Shown here: in pieces, positions 53,845 to 62,890 of the stretch | Layout: each line of letters opens with the position of its first letter | Numbering within the stretch: position 1 is the first letter of the stretch | Source: Nitrosovibrio sp. Nv4 | GTDB taxonomy: Bacteria; Pseudomonadota; Alphaproteobacteria; Acetobacterales; Acetobacteraceae | DNA: 64,000 nucleotides | Assembly (NCBI GenBank): GCA_943330455.2 | Contig: CALQHT020000001.1 | Span: forward strand, 1-64,000 | Direction: 5' to 3' | The notes under the pieces: generated by a model | Told to the model about the DNA's origin: nothing | What the model saw: only the letters and a program-made list of their open reading frames with translations | Databases searched by the model: none | Made by a program: the position numbers and the translations under genes

Positions 53845-54093
53845 TGTGGTCTCTCCCCCGTCGCATGATGTCGGTGGTTTCGGTCGGAGGTTTCCTGGGT
53901 CCGCCGGCCGGTCCACGTGACGCTGTTTCGGTGCGGGAAGTGTCCGACGTTTGCCGGAAGGCGTCCAGAGGCGCGGAGGGGCAGGCCGAGGGGACGGGCG
54001 GGATTTGACTCGCGCGCAAGACCGGGATCAGTCTGGCGGAACAAGAGCGGATCGGCGCCGACCCGAGTGACCCGATGCGCGCAAACATACCTT

Positions 54094-54119
54094 GCTCATG
54101 ACGGGTCCGGTTCATGAGC
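54094..54119 (+). promoter_or_regulatory. Perfect 8-bp dyad (10-nt spacer) immediately upstream of the TauD-family gene
   Basis: GCTCATGA-cgggtccggt-TCATGAGC. Confidence 0.45.
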
Positions 54120-54137
54120 GTCGGAGGAGAGCCGCCC

Positions 54138-55037
54138 ATGAGCATCACCTTCACCCCCTTGCATCCCGTGATCGCGGCCGAGTGCCATGGCGCGGATATC
54201 GCCAAGCCCCTGACAGCCCAACAGGCGGCGGCGATCGATGCGGGCATGGACAAATATGCGGTGCTGGTGTTTCGCCAGGGGACGCCGCTGACGACCGAAC
54301 AGCAGGTCGCCTTTACGAAGAATTTCGGCGACCTGGAGCCACCTTATCGCCAAATCCATGCCGCCGAGGGCGTGCGGCTGAAGGACCCGGCGCTGTCCGA
54401 TATCTCCAACCTGGGTCCGGACGGACGGGTGCTGGAACGCGATGACCGCAAGCGGCTGTTTGGGCTGGGCAACCAGCTTTGGCACAGCGACAGCAGCTAT
54501 AAGGTGGTCCCGGCTCGCTACTCGCTGTTATGTGGGCATGTCATTCCGCCGGAGGGCGGCAACACTCAGTTGGCCGACATGCGGGCCGCCTATGACATGC
54601 TGGACGCGGCCACCAAGGCCATGATCGAGGATCTGATCTGCGAGCATTCGCGGATTTTCTCCAAGGGCGCGCTGGGCTTCACTTTCACCGACCAGGAAGT
54701 GCAGGCGTTCGCGCCGGTGCGGCAGCGGTTGGTGCGGACGCATCGGAAGACCGGACGCAAGTCGTTGTATCTGTCGTCTCATGCCGGGCGCATCCTTGGC
54801 TGGCCGATCCCCGAGGCTCAGATGTTGTTGCGGGAATTGACCGAGCACGCGACGCAACGGGAGTTTGTCTATACCCATAAGTGGCAGGTCGGTGACCTCG
54901 TTGTCTGGGACAACCGCGCCACGATGCACCGTGCTCGCCCGTACAACGACACGAAGTATCCGCGGGATTTGCGGCGTACCACGTTGACCGACGGGGTGCC
55001 GACGGTCGAACAGGCGATGGCGGAAGCGGCGGAGTGA
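54138..55037 (+). CDS. TauD/TfdA family Fe(II)/2-oxoglutarate dioxygenase
   Basis: WHSDSSYK and DNRATMHR motifs; GGAGGAG Shine-Dalgarno before ATG at 54138. Confidence 0.93.
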   Translation: MSITFTPLHPVIAAECHGADIAKPLTAQQAAAIDAGMDKYAVLVFRQGTPLTTEQQVAFTKNFGDLEPPYRQIHAAEGVRLKDPALSDISNLGPDGRVLERDDRKRLFGLGNQLWHSDSSYKVVPARYSLLCGHVIPPEGGNTQLADMRAAYDMLDAATKAMIEDLICEHSRIFSKGALGFTFTDQEVQAFAPVRQRLVRTHRKTGRKSLYLSSHAGRILGWPIPEAQMLLRELTEHATQREFVYTHKWQVGDLVVWDNRATMHRARPYNDTKYPRDLRRTTLTDGVPTVEQAMAEAAE

Positions 55038-55051
55038 TCTGACCGGGGGCG

Positions 55052-55417
55052 TTACGGCACGCGGGTCGCCTGTCGCACCAGCATCCTCCAGGTGCCGGCT
55101 TGGCGCACCCAGACCAGGGTGGTGAGCAAGGTCACGGGTGGGTGGGGACGTCCGCGCTCGCCACCCATGAAGTCGAGCGTCGTATAGACGGATGCCATGT
55201 CGCCTGAGACGTGGACGGATTCCGAGATAGGCCGCACACGCTCATACTCGTAAAGACCGTCGCGAACCCCATCCAGGAACTGGCGTTTGGTTTCCGCCAG
55301 TCCGGTTGAATGAACGTAGACGACGTCATCGGCCAGAAGACCATCCAGCGCGGCCAGATCATGGGCCAGCATCGCGCTGTATAAAGCGCGCACCGCGGCT
55401 TCGACGGACGCGGTCAT
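55052..55417 (-). CDS. SnoaL/NTF2-like (DUF4440-type) protein
   Basis: ALYSAMLAHDLAALDGLLADDVVYVHSTGLAETKRQFLDGV..; ATGA overlap with the upstream gene. Confidence 0.8.
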   Translation of the reverse strand: MTASVEAAVRALYSAMLAHDLAALDGLLADDVVYVHSTGLAETKRQFLDGVRDGLYEYERVRPISESVHVSGDMASVYTTLDFMGGERGRPHPPVTLLTTLVWVRQAGTWRMLVRQATRVP

Positions 55418-56448
55418 GCCGCTGACTCCAACCGGCGGATAAAGTCTCGCAGCGCCGGCGCCCATTTCTCGGCGTCCGCGCCCGAGGCCAGGTGGCCGTG
55501 ATCGCTGTCCAGGGGGAAATAGGTGGCGTCGACCCCGGCGGCTCGGAGTCCGTCGATCACGCCTGGTGCCAGGGAAGGGGGGAACAGGGCGTCCGTGCGG
55601 GACAGCACATACAGCACCGGCACCCGGATCTTCTTGTAGTCCTTGGTGATGTCGTAGGTCTCCATCGCTCGTCCCAGGATGAAGAGGGAGTTCGCGTCGA
55701 ACACATCCGCCCAGGCAGCGGCGATCCGGCGCAGTTCGGCGTCTCGCGCATCCTTCTCAGGGAAAGCGGCGGCCAGACTGTCCGCCATGCCATAGCGGGT
55801 CAGGGTATCGACCCGGAGATTGGTCATCGTCTCCTTGACGCCGCCGTTCTCGTAGTAGTCGCCGTTGTTCCAGTTGGGGTCTGGCCCGAACCATTTCATC
55901 AATCCCGCGACCCGATCCGATGTCGGCGGCAATGGAGACGTGACCACCGGCACGATCCCATCCATGAAGTCGGGGAACGTGACGCCCCATTGGAACGCCT
56001 GGAACCCGCCATAGGACGGGCCGACCACCGCGCGCAGATGCACCACCCCCAGATGCTGCAGCAACCGGTGCTGCGCCGTTACGATATCGGCGACGGTAAT
56101 CGCCGGAAACCTCGACCCATATGGCTTGCCGGTGCGCGGATCGATCGAGGCCGCGTTGGTCGATCCATAACTGGACCCCAACATATTGGAGCACACGACG
56201 AAATACCGATCCGTATCGATCGGCGCGCCTGGCCCGACCAGGGTGCTCCACGCGCCTTCGGAGGAGCCAGAGCCGGATTCGATCATCCGATGACTGCTGG
56301 TATAGCCATGCGTGACCAGGATCGCGTTGCGCCCGGTCGCGTCGAGCTTGCCGCGCGTGACATAGGCCAAGGTGACCTCGGGCAGGACGGCACCGTTGCT
56401 CAGCGGGAAGTCCTTGATCGTGTATGTCGCGTGCGTTGCGTCGCTCAT
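55414..56448 (-). CDS. Alpha/beta hydrolase of the homoserine O-acetyltransferase (MetX)-like family
   Basis: LAYVTRGKLDATGRNAILVTHGYTSSHRM, VVGPSYGGFQAFQWGVTFPDFMD, FPLDSDHGHLAS. Confidence 0.85.
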   Translation of the reverse strand: MSDATHATYTIKDFPLSNGAVLPEVTLAYVTRGKLDATGRNAILVTHGYTSSHRMIESGSGSSEGAWSTLVGPGAPIDTDRYFVVCSNMLGSSYGSTNAASIDPRTGKPYGSRFPAITVADIVTAQHRLLQHLGVVHLRAVVGPSYGGFQAFQWGVTFPDFMDGIVPVVTSPLPPTSDRVAGLMKWFGPDPNWNNGDYYENGGVKETMTNLRVDTLTRYGMADSLAAAFPEKDARDAELRRIAAAWADVFDANSLFILGRAMETYDITKDYKKIRVPVLYVLSRTDALFPPSLAPGVIDGLRAAGVDATYFPLDSDHGHLASGADAEKWAPALRDFIRRLESAA

Positions 56449-56557
56449 GGTCGTCTCCCGGGCTTGTTCGTTTGCTGGTCCCAGGTTGCCACCCTGCCCG
56501 GGATCATGCCAGGGAATGTACCAGTCGGCACGATCCGCGACACAGGAGAGGTTCAGG

Positions 56558-57625
56558 ATGGAATTCGGGATTGCACTGCCCACCGCGGCCGATGCCTGGA
56601 AGACCGTGAAACGCGCCGAGGAACTGGGCTTCACGCATGCCTGGTTCTACGACACGCAGATGCTGTGCGCGGATTGCTTCGTGGCCATGGGGGCCGCGGC
56701 CGTCCACACATCTCGTATCAGGCTGGGCACTGGGGTGCTGATCCCGTCCAACCGGATCGCGCCCGTGACCGCCAATGGGTTCGCGTCGCTGAACCAGCTT
56801 GCGCCCGGGCGGATCGATTTCGGCGTCGGGACCGGCTTCACCGGGCGGCGTACCATGGGTCTCGGCGCGATCAAGCTGTCCGAGATGGAGGAATACATCC
56901 GTGTGGTGATGGGGCTGCTGGACAGCCAGACGGTGGAATTCCAGGTCGAGGGCAAGCGTCAGAAGATCGCGTTCCTCAATCCGGAACTGGACCTGATCAA
57001 CCTGCGCGATCCGGTTGGATTGCATATCTCGGCCTATGGTCCGCGCGCCCGGGCGCTGACCGCGAAACTCGGTGCTGGGTGGTTGAATTTCGTGGGGGAG
57101 GTCGCGAGTGGCGTGACCGCGATGCAGGCGATGCGGAAGTCCTGGACCGATGCCGGTCGCTCCGCCGGGGATCTGACCGCGGTGGCGTTTGCGCTGGGGT
57201 GTATCCTGGAGCCGGGGGAGAAGCTGGATTCGGATCGCGCCATCGCCCAGGCCGGGCCGCGTGCGGCGGTGCTGCTGCATCGCGCGGCGGATGAGGCGCT
57301 GGCCGGGTTGCCGAACACGTCTCCGGTGCCCGCATCCGTTGCGGAACCGGTCGCCGCCTATGTCGAACTGGCGAAAACCTATGAGCCGGCGGATGCCCGC
57401 TACCTGGAAAACCATCGAGGCCACCTGATGGCGGTGAAGCCTCGCGAACGCCCTTTCGTCACCGCGGAACTGATCCGCCAGACCACGTTCACCGGCACCG
57501 AGCCGGACCTGCTGGACCGCATCGCCGCCTTGCGCGACGCCGGCTATACGCAGTTCACCATCCAGCTCGTTCCCGGCCAGGAAGCCGCGATCGAGGATTG
57601 GGGGCGGCTGAAGGCCAAATTCTGA
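56558..57625 (+). CDS. LLM class flavin-dependent oxidoreductase
   Basis: MEFGIALPTAADAWKTVKRAEELGFTHAWFYDTQMLCADCFVAMGAAAVHTSRIRLGTGVLIPSNR; GAGAGG Shine-Dalgarno. Confidence 0.92.
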   Translation: MEFGIALPTAADAWKTVKRAEELGFTHAWFYDTQMLCADCFVAMGAAAVHTSRIRLGTGVLIPSNRIAPVTANGFASLNQLAPGRIDFGVGTGFTGRRTMGLGAIKLSEMEEYIRVVMGLLDSQTVEFQVEGKRQKIAFLNPELDLINLRDPVGLHISAYGPRARALTAKLGAGWLNFVGEVASGVTAMQAMRKSWTDAGRSAGDLTAVAFALGCILEPGEKLDSDRAIAQAGPRAAVLLHRAADEALAGLPNTSPVPASVAEPVAAYVELAKTYEPADARYLENHRGHLMAVKPRERPFVTAELIRQTTFTGTEPDLLDRIAALRDAGYTQFTIQLVPGQEAAIEDWGRLKAKF

Positions 57626-57777
57626 TAGGGCCAGCGACCACGCCCACGAAAGTCGGCTCTCCACCGTCCGCGGCGGACGGGTGGACGTGAAGACGATCCG
57701 GGCTTTGCCGTCGGGGTAGACGACGCTTGCACTAGCCGGGACGGCGCACCCATATTGAACGGGTTAACGGAGGCAGG

Positions 57778-58383
57778 TTGCTTGCCATGAACGTCGCCAT
57801 GCGCCGCAGGGTTCCGGGCCGTATGACAGTCGAGGAGTTCATCGCCTGGTGCGACGATGACGCGCGGGGCAAGTGGCAACTCGTGGATGGGGAACCGGTC
57901 CTGACACCGCCAGCGTCGGTTTTGCATGGTCGCATCCAGGCGCGACTTGCAGCTCTGTTGGAAGGCCACCTGGAAACACGGGGTGGTTCGTGCGTCGTCC
58001 TGACGAAACCGGCGATCCGGCCCCGGCTGAGGGCCGGGATCAATCTGCGTGTCCCCGACCTCGCGGTGACTTGTGAGACGCTGCAATCCGGGCAAATCCC
58101 GCTGGCCGAACCGGTGGTGATCGTCGAGGTGCTTTCGCCGAGCAACGAACTCGATACGTGGGATAATGTGTGGACCTATGCTTCGGTCCCCAGCGTGCGG
58201 GAAATCCTGGTGGTGCACTCCACCCGTGTCCTGGTGGAACTCCTGCGGCGGCAGGATGACGGCGGCTGGGCGGAGAACCCGGTTCGCCTCGGGATTGGTG
58301 AGCCGGTCGAATTGACCAGCATCGGGTTCGGTTGTGACGTGGGGTCGATCTACCGGGGCACACCATTGGTGGCGGCCGCCTGA
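57778..58383 (+). CDS. Uma2-family (DUF820) endonuclease-like protein
   Basis: MTVEEFIAWCDDDARGKWQLVDGEPVLTPPASVLHGRIQARLAALLE..VPDLAVTCE..PVVIVEVLSPSNELDTW. Confidence 0.88.
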   Translation: MLAMNVAMRRRVPGRMTVEEFIAWCDDDARGKWQLVDGEPVLTPPASVLHGRIQARLAALLEGHLETRGGSCVVLTKPAIRPRLRAGINLRVPDLAVTCETLQSGQIPLAEPVVIVEVLSPSNELDTWDNVWTYASVPSVREILVVHSTRVLVELLRRQDDGGWAENPVRLGIGEPVELTSIGFGCDVGSIYRGTPLVAAA

Positions 58384-58556
58384 TCGAAGCCTGGGTAGGG
58401 CGAACCCACGGTCGGCGCGATAGCCGGGCCATCCGATGCCGCACTTCGACGGCGAGTGAAATTGGTCTGGGGGGATTCTCTAAATTCGGCGATATGGATC
58501 GGACCGAAATCTGGCAGATTAGCCCCTCCGCCGCACGGTCCCGACAGGAAACCCTC

Positions 58557-59183
58557 ATGTATATCCCCCAGCACTTCAACGAAGACCGGATCGATGTGCT
58601 GCATGCGGCAATCCGAGGCTGCGGCCTTGCGACCCTGGTCAGCATGACGCCGGACGGTCTGATTGCCAGCCATGTCCCGCTGCTGCTGGACCCCAACCCC
58701 GCGCCCTACGGCACATTGATCGGCCATTTCGCCCGCCCGAACCCGCATGCCCGCGTCACCGACCCGAATGTGCAGACCCTCGCGATCTTCCAGGGACCCG
58801 ACGGCTACATCACCCCATCTTGGTATCCGACGAAGCAAGAGAACGGCAAAGTCGTCCCGACCTGGAACTATTCCGCCATCCACGCCTACGGCACGTTGGA
58901 AATCTTCGACGATCGGGACCGGCTGCTGGATATCGTTACCCGCCTGACCGACCGCCATGAAGCGTCCTTTGCCAAACCGTGGGCGGTGTCCGACGCGCCG
59001 GCCGATTACGTGCAGGGCATGCTGAAGGGCATTCTCGGGATCGCATTGCCGATCGCTCGCCTGGAAGGCAAGGTCAAGATGAGTCAGAATCGTCCCCCGG
59101 CCGACCGTGCCGGCGTCATCCAGGGACTGCAAAACATCGACCGCCCGGACCTTGCGGACCGGATCGACGCGCCGCGGCCCTGA
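58557..59183 (+). CDS. FMN-binding negative transcriptional regulator (PaiB-like)
   Basis: MYIPQHFNEDRIDVLHAAIRGCGLATLVS..GYITPSWYPTKQENGKVVPTWNYSAIHAYGTLEIFDD. Confidence 0.92.
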   Translation: MYIPQHFNEDRIDVLHAAIRGCGLATLVSMTPDGLIASHVPLLLDPNPAPYGTLIGHFARPNPHARVTDPNVQTLAIFQGPDGYITPSWYPTKQENGKVVPTWNYSAIHAYGTLEIFDDRDRLLDIVTRLTDRHEASFAKPWAVSDAPADYVQGMLKGILGIALPIARLEGKVKMSQNRPPADRAGVIQGLQNIDRPDLADRIDAPRP

Positions 59184-59201
59184 CCTGCCTGTCCCGGGCG
59201 G

Positions 59202-60356
59202 CTACTCCGCCGCGGCCCGGGGTGCCACCCGGGAGGCCTGCCGTTCGGCGATCATCTGCTTCGTCAGCGGCAGCAGGGACCGCCCATATTCGACATTGTC
59301 GTCCAGCGGATCGAACCCACGGATCAGGAACGTCGTGATCCCCATGTCGTAGTATTCGCACAACGCCTCGGCCACCTGTACCGGCGTGCCCACCAGGCTG
59401 GTGGTGTTGCCCCTGGCGCCGGTCGCCAGCGCGGCGCCGGTCCAGAGCCGCTTGTCCAACCGCTCTCCCTGCGCCGCCGCGGCGAGAAGCCGCTTCGAGC
59501 CCTCGTTCACCGGCGTCTTCGCTGTCAGCCCCGCCTTGGCGCGCAGTTCGATGATCCGTTGCTTGATGGCCTCGGCGCGTGCCCAGGCCTCGTCCTCGGT
59601 CGGAGCCAGGATCGGGCGGAATGACAGGCTGAACCGCAGGGTGCGGCCATGCTTCGCTGCCTCGGCGCGCAGGCGAGCGGTGATTTCACGCACCTGGGCA
59701 TGGGTTTCGCCCCACAGCGCATAGACATCGGCATGTTTGGCGCTGACCGCCAAGGCCGCATCCGACGCACCGCCGAAATAGATCGGGATCCGAGGCTGCT
59801 GCACGCAGCGTATGGCGGTGGAGGCGCCGGCGAACCGATAGAACCGTCCGTCATGATCGACCGTCGGCGCAGGATCGGTCCAGAGGCGCTTCAGAATATC
59901 GACATATTCGTCGGTCCGTTGATACCGCTCCTCCTTGGTCGAGACATCCCCGTCGCGGAACATGTCCGCATCGTCGCCGCCGGTGATGACATGGATCGCG
60001 GCCCGCCCGCCGGTGATCTGGTCGAGGGTGGCGAATTTGCGAGCGGCAACGGGAGGGGACACGAAGCCAGGCCGATGCGCGACCAGGAAACTCAGGCGCT
60101 CGGTGTGTTGAGCGGCGGCGGCGGCGACCATGAACCCGTCCGCTCCGTCGGCGAAATACCCGACCAGGACACGGTCGAAGCCGCCGATCTCGGCTGCCTG
60201 CGCGAAATCGCGGATATAGCCGCGATCCAGCACGACGGGCGGAGCGGGGCGGATTTCCGAGCCCTGCTTGTGGTGGATCATGCCGATGAATTCCACGCTC
60301 GCGGCGGGATCGATCGGTCCTGTATCGGCGACGCGGCCGGTGGATAAAGCAGTCAT
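59202..60356 (-). CDS. LLM class flavin-dependent oxidoreductase (alkanesulfonate monooxygenase-like)
   Basis: RLSFLVAHRPGFVSPPVAARKFATLDQITGGRAAIHVITGGDDADMFRDGDVSTKEERYQRTDEYVDILKRLW. Confidence 0.92.
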   Translation of the reverse strand: MTALSTGRVADTGPIDPAASVEFIGMIHHKQGSEIRPAPPVVLDRGYIRDFAQAAEIGGFDRVLVGYFADGADGFMVAAAAAQHTERLSFLVAHRPGFVSPPVAARKFATLDQITGGRAAIHVITGGDDADMFRDGDVSTKEERYQRTDEYVDILKRLWTDPAPTVDHDGRFYRFAGASTAIRCVQQPRIPIYFGGASDAALAVSAKHADVYALWGETHAQVREITARLRAEAAKHGRTLRFSLSFRPILAPTEDEAWARAEAIKQRIIELRAKAGLTAKTPVNEGSKRLLAAAAQGERLDKRLWTGAALATGARGNTTSLVGTPVQVAEALCEYYDMGITTFLIRGFDPLDDNVEYGRSLLPLTKQMIAERQASRVAPRAAAE

Positions 60357-61567
60357 GGCACGACCTCCCGCATGACGCGCGCGACCAGGTCGGCCAGACG
60401 CGCGTAGTCTTCCGGCTCATTGTAAGCAAAAGCCGACAGGCGTAGCCAGACCGCCCCCTCGAACAGGAACACCGGGGCGTCGGTGCCGGCCTCCAGCAGG
60501 CGGTCACGCAGGGTTTGCGCCACCGAATCCGACACCGGAACCGGCAACCGCACCACGCCCATGGCACCGGCCAGGTCGCCTGACGCGCCGACCTCGGTGT
60601 TCAGGCGACGAGCGAGCATCCCGCTCGCAACCGCGGCCAGGGCGATATTCCGCGCCCTCAGGGCCTTCCCACCGAGTTGCTGGTGGAACTCGATCGCATC
60701 GGGCACCGACAGTGCGCCCGACGGATCGCGGGTGCCGGTCCAGTCGAACTCGGTCAGGAACCCCTTCCCAAGGCCGTGAGAAATCACCGTCGGATGCAAG
60801 TCCTGTTGCCGGTCCGGGGATGCCCACAGAAACGCCACCCCCTTCGGCGCGCACAGCCATTTATGGCAGTTGCCGGTGTACCAATCCGCGCCGGTTGCCG
60901 GTACGTCCAGGTCCAGATGGCCCGGCGCATGTGCCCCATCCACCAGCACGGGCACGTCGGCCGCATGGCAGACCGCGGTGATGCGCGACAGCGGCAACAC
61001 CAGGGCGCTGGCCGAAGTAATGTGGTCGATCACCGCCAGTCTGGTCCGTACCGTCAGGCCGGCCGCCACCGAGGCGACAATCCCATCCGCGTCGGGCGCC
61101 GGAAACGGCACCGCGACCTCCGTCATACGGGCGCCCGAACGCTCGGTCACGAAACGCACGGTGTTGCGCACGGCGTTGTAGCCGTGGGTCAGGACCAGGA
61201 CCTCATCGCCTGGTTCCAAGCGCAAGGAGCGCAGCACCGCGTTGCATCCGGCCGTCGCGTTGTCGACGAAGCCGAGATCCTTGCCCTCCGCACCCAGGAA
61301 GCTGGCCAGGCAGTCTGCCGCCTCCCGCAGCGCATCGGGCAGGATGGACCGCATGAAGCGGCTTGGCTGCGCTTCCATGCGTGCCCGCCATTCCTGTTGG
61401 GCGGCCAGCACCTGCAGGGGCGTGGCACCGAACGATCCGTGGTTCACCGTCAGGAAGTCGGGATCAAGTCGCCACGCGGACCTCACCGCTCGGCCTAACG
61501 GCAGCGGCAACACTGTCATGACAGGGATCGCATGTGGGTCAGGTTCCCTTGGCGGCAGGGTGGACAA
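60353..61567 (-). CDS. Class V aminotransferase-fold PLP enzyme (isopenicillin-N epimerase-like)
   Basis: FLTVNHGSFGATPLQVLAAQQEWRARMEAQPSRFM; VLVDGAHAPGHLDLDVPATGADWYTGNCHKWLCAPKGVAFLW; ATGA overlap with the downstream LLM gene. Confidence 0.92.
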   Translation of the reverse strand: MSTLPPREPDPHAIPVMTVLPLPLGRAVRSAWRLDPDFLTVNHGSFGATPLQVLAAQQEWRARMEAQPSRFMRSILPDALREAADCLASFLGAEGKDLGFVDNATAGCNAVLRSLRLEPGDEVLVLTHGYNAVRNTVRFVTERSGARMTEVAVPFPAPDADGIVASVAAGLTVRTRLAVIDHITSASALVLPLSRITAVCHAADVPVLVDGAHAPGHLDLDVPATGADWYTGNCHKWLCAPKGVAFLWASPDRQQDLHPTVISHGLGKGFLTEFDWTGTRDPSGALSVPDAIEFHQQLGGKALRARNIALAAVASGMLARRLNTEVGASGDLAGAMGVVRLPVPVSDSVAQTLRDRLLEAGTDAPVFLFEGAVWLRLSAFAYNEPEDYARLADLVARVMREVVP

Positions 61568-61786
61568 GATCGCGGTGGATCTCGCGATGATAGGCGGTCA
61601 GACCGCTTCCGCCAGTGCCAATTTGACGTCGGTTCGGAGCGGTTCGCCGACCTGGGTGCGGCCGATGGACAGACCGCCCAGGAACCCGCCATGCTATGGC
61701 CCAACAATGCACATGCGGCGAGCCCGTTACGGGTGCGCCGTCATTGAAACCATAACCAGGGCAACCTGGAAGCCGGGAGAAAACGC

Positions 61787-62890
61787 ATGACACGCATCAT
61801 GCCCGACGCGATTCGACACGACCGGCCGGCGGTCGCCGCTGCGACATCGGGGGCTCGCGCCATAAGGGCGGCATCGCGCCTTTGCCTTGCGTTGCTCGCG
61901 TTGGCCGGCACCGCGAAGGCCGCCGAAATGGACCCGAAGCTCGTGGAAGCGGCGCAAAAGGAAGGCACCGTCGTCTGGTATAGCGGCATGATCGTGAACC
62001 AGATCCTCCGCCCCATGGTGGAGGCATTCGAGAAGAAATACCCCGGCATCAAGGTCCAATATTCGCGCGCCAGCGGGAACGACAACGCGCTGAAGATCAT
62101 CAACGAAGCCCGCGCTCGCCGGCCTCTGGCGGACATGGTCGACGGATCGACCGCGTTCAACGCGTTGCTGGACACGGGCCTGATTGCGGAATACCGGGCC
62201 GTGGAATCCGCCCGCTACCCAGCCGACAGGAAGGACCCGAAAGGGCTCTGGGTCTCCCCCAATGTCTATTACTACACCGCGGCCTACAACACGGACCTGG
62301 TGAAGGCGGCCGAGGCGCCGCAGACCTACGACGATCTGCTGGACCCGAAATGGAAGGGCAAGATCGCCTGGACCTACGACCTGACCGTCGGAGGCCCGCC
62401 CGGCTTCATCCACAACATCCTGACCATCAAGGGCCAGGAAAAGGGGATGGCGTATCTGCGAGAGTTCGCCAAGCAGCAGCCTGCGGTGATCCCGGCCGCC
62501 CAACGCGTCGTGCTGGATAAGGCGATCGCCGGTGAATACCCGATCGCACTGATGACGCTCAGCTACCATTCGACCATCAGCGCGGCCAAGGGTGCCCCGA
62601 TCCAGTGGCTGAAAATGCCGCCGATGATCATGTCGGTGAACACGCTCAGTATCCTGAAAGGCGCCCCGCACCCCAACGCCGCCCGCCTGCTGACGGAGTT
62701 CACCCTGTCTCGCGAAGGACAGGAGATCATGGCGGCAAACGACTACATGCCCGCTGACCCAGAGGTCCCGATCAAGGACCCCGGCCTGCAACCGGAACAC
62801 GGCAAATTCACCATCACCGTCGTTCCTCCGGAACAACAGAAGGCCGAACTGCCGAAATGGATCGCGATCTATAACGAGCTGTTCAAGTGA
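61787..62890 (+). CDS. ABC transporter extracellular substrate-binding protein (Fe3+/family 1 type)
   Basis: Signal region ALLALAGTAKA; LVEAAQKEGTVVWYSGMIVNQILRPMVEAFEKKYPGIKVQYSRASGNDNALKIINEARARRPLADMVD. Confidence 0.92.
   Translation: MTRIMPDAIRHDRPAVAAATSGARAIRAASRLCLALLALAGTAKAAEMDPKLVEAAQKEGTVVWYSGMIVNQILRPMVEAFEKKYPGIKVQYSRASGNDNALKIINEARARRPLADMVDGSTAFNALLDTGLIAEYRAVESARYPADRKDPKGLWVSPNVYYYTAAYNTDLVKAAEAPQTYDDLLDPKWKGKIAWTYDLTVGGPPGFIHNILTIKGQEKGMAYLREFAKQQPAVIPAAQRVVLDKAIAGEYPIALMTLSYHSTISAAKGAPIQWLKMPPMIMSVNTLSILKGAPHPNAARLLTEFTLSREGQEIMAANDYMPADPEVPIKDPGLQPEHGKFTITVVPPEQQKAELPKWIAIYNELFK

Noticed and set aside
55492-57294. 600-aa plus-strand ORF
   Set aside because: Covers parts of two oppositely oriented real genes; no domain signal.
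57778-58383. Uma2-type protein as part of a defence system or mobile element
   Set aside because: Uma2 genes are often solitary; no transposase, toxin, nuclease or helicase partner nearby.
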